From positions 1 to 14,254 of the forward strand of contig CAUDQR010000034.1 in NCBI GenBank assembly GCA_958451615.1: a stretch of 14,254 nucleotides of DNA, read 5' to 3'. Below the pieces are notes generated by a model that made no database searches, was not told the DNA's origin, and saw only the letters and a program-made list of their open reading frames with translations. This document shows, in pieces, positions 14,217-14,254 of this stretch (within the stretch, counting starts at the first letter, position 1; each line of letters begins with the position of its first letter). A program made the position numbers and the translations under genes. Source of the stretch: an uncultured Collinsella sp. (lineage in GTDB: Bacteria > Actinomycetota > Coriobacteriia > Coriobacteriales > Coriobacteriaceae).

Positions 14217-14253
14217 GGCGCCCCCGCTGCGCGCTTCGCGCTGCGGGGGCGCC
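14217..14253. repeat. Very GC-rich hairpin at the window edge
   Basis: Arms 14217-14227 and 14243-14253 are exact reverse complements, and an inner 5-bp stem (14229-14233 with 14237-14241) extends it beyond one T-T mismatch. There is no T run on the minus strand, and the plus-strand continuation is cut by the window end. It could be a terminator for a gene outside the window or an intergenic repeat. Confidence 0.6.
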
Positions 14254-14254
14254 T

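Overview
The window looks like chromosomal DNA of a high-GC Gram-positive gut-type actinobacterium, most likely a Coriobacteriia member close to Collinsella. This is inferred from base composition, protein flavour, the MurNAc-PTS cluster and the palindromic intergenic repeats; no database search was possible. Almost everything is on the minus strand, so transcription runs from high to low coordinates. The only plus-strand gene I accept is a small hypothetical at 3204-3614.

In transcription order: ftsE (with an unusual long N-terminal extension) overlaps ftsX and ends at a strong terminator; then comes rnr (RNase R) with its own terminator. Next is a small serine recombinase, flanked downstream by a perfect 26-bp dyad (12+2+12) and upstream by two inverted repeats. 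Then comes a peptidoglycan-sugar recycling operon: an rpiR/murR-type regulator, murQ (MurNAc-6-P etherase), a murP-like PTS EIIBC permease, a strong intrinsic terminator, and mupG (6-phospho-N-acetylmuramidase family) whose ribosome binding site sits directly after that terminator. The cluster can import a MurNAc-containing sugar as its 6-phosphate, cleave a phosphorylated disaccharide and convert MurNAc-6-P to GlcNAc-6-P.

After it come an ArsC/Spx-type thioredoxin-fold gene, a repeat cluster, the convergent hypothetical gene, a tRNA-Gln(CUG)/tRNA-Glu(CUC) pair with promoter and terminator, a TPR protein overlapping smpB, a structured smpB 3' region ending in a terminator, a flavin reductase-like gene and a 47-residue short rubredoxin-like protein. 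The last two resemble the two halves of a high-molecular-weight rubredoxin.

Positions 1-352 hold no gene. They contain two minus-strand terminators bracketing a pair of related long hairpins spaced exactly 80 bp apart. I see no complete insertion sequence, prophage or CRISPR array. The most interesting unexplained signals are the recombinase-associated dyads, the structured repeats, the terminator before mupG and the FtsE extension.
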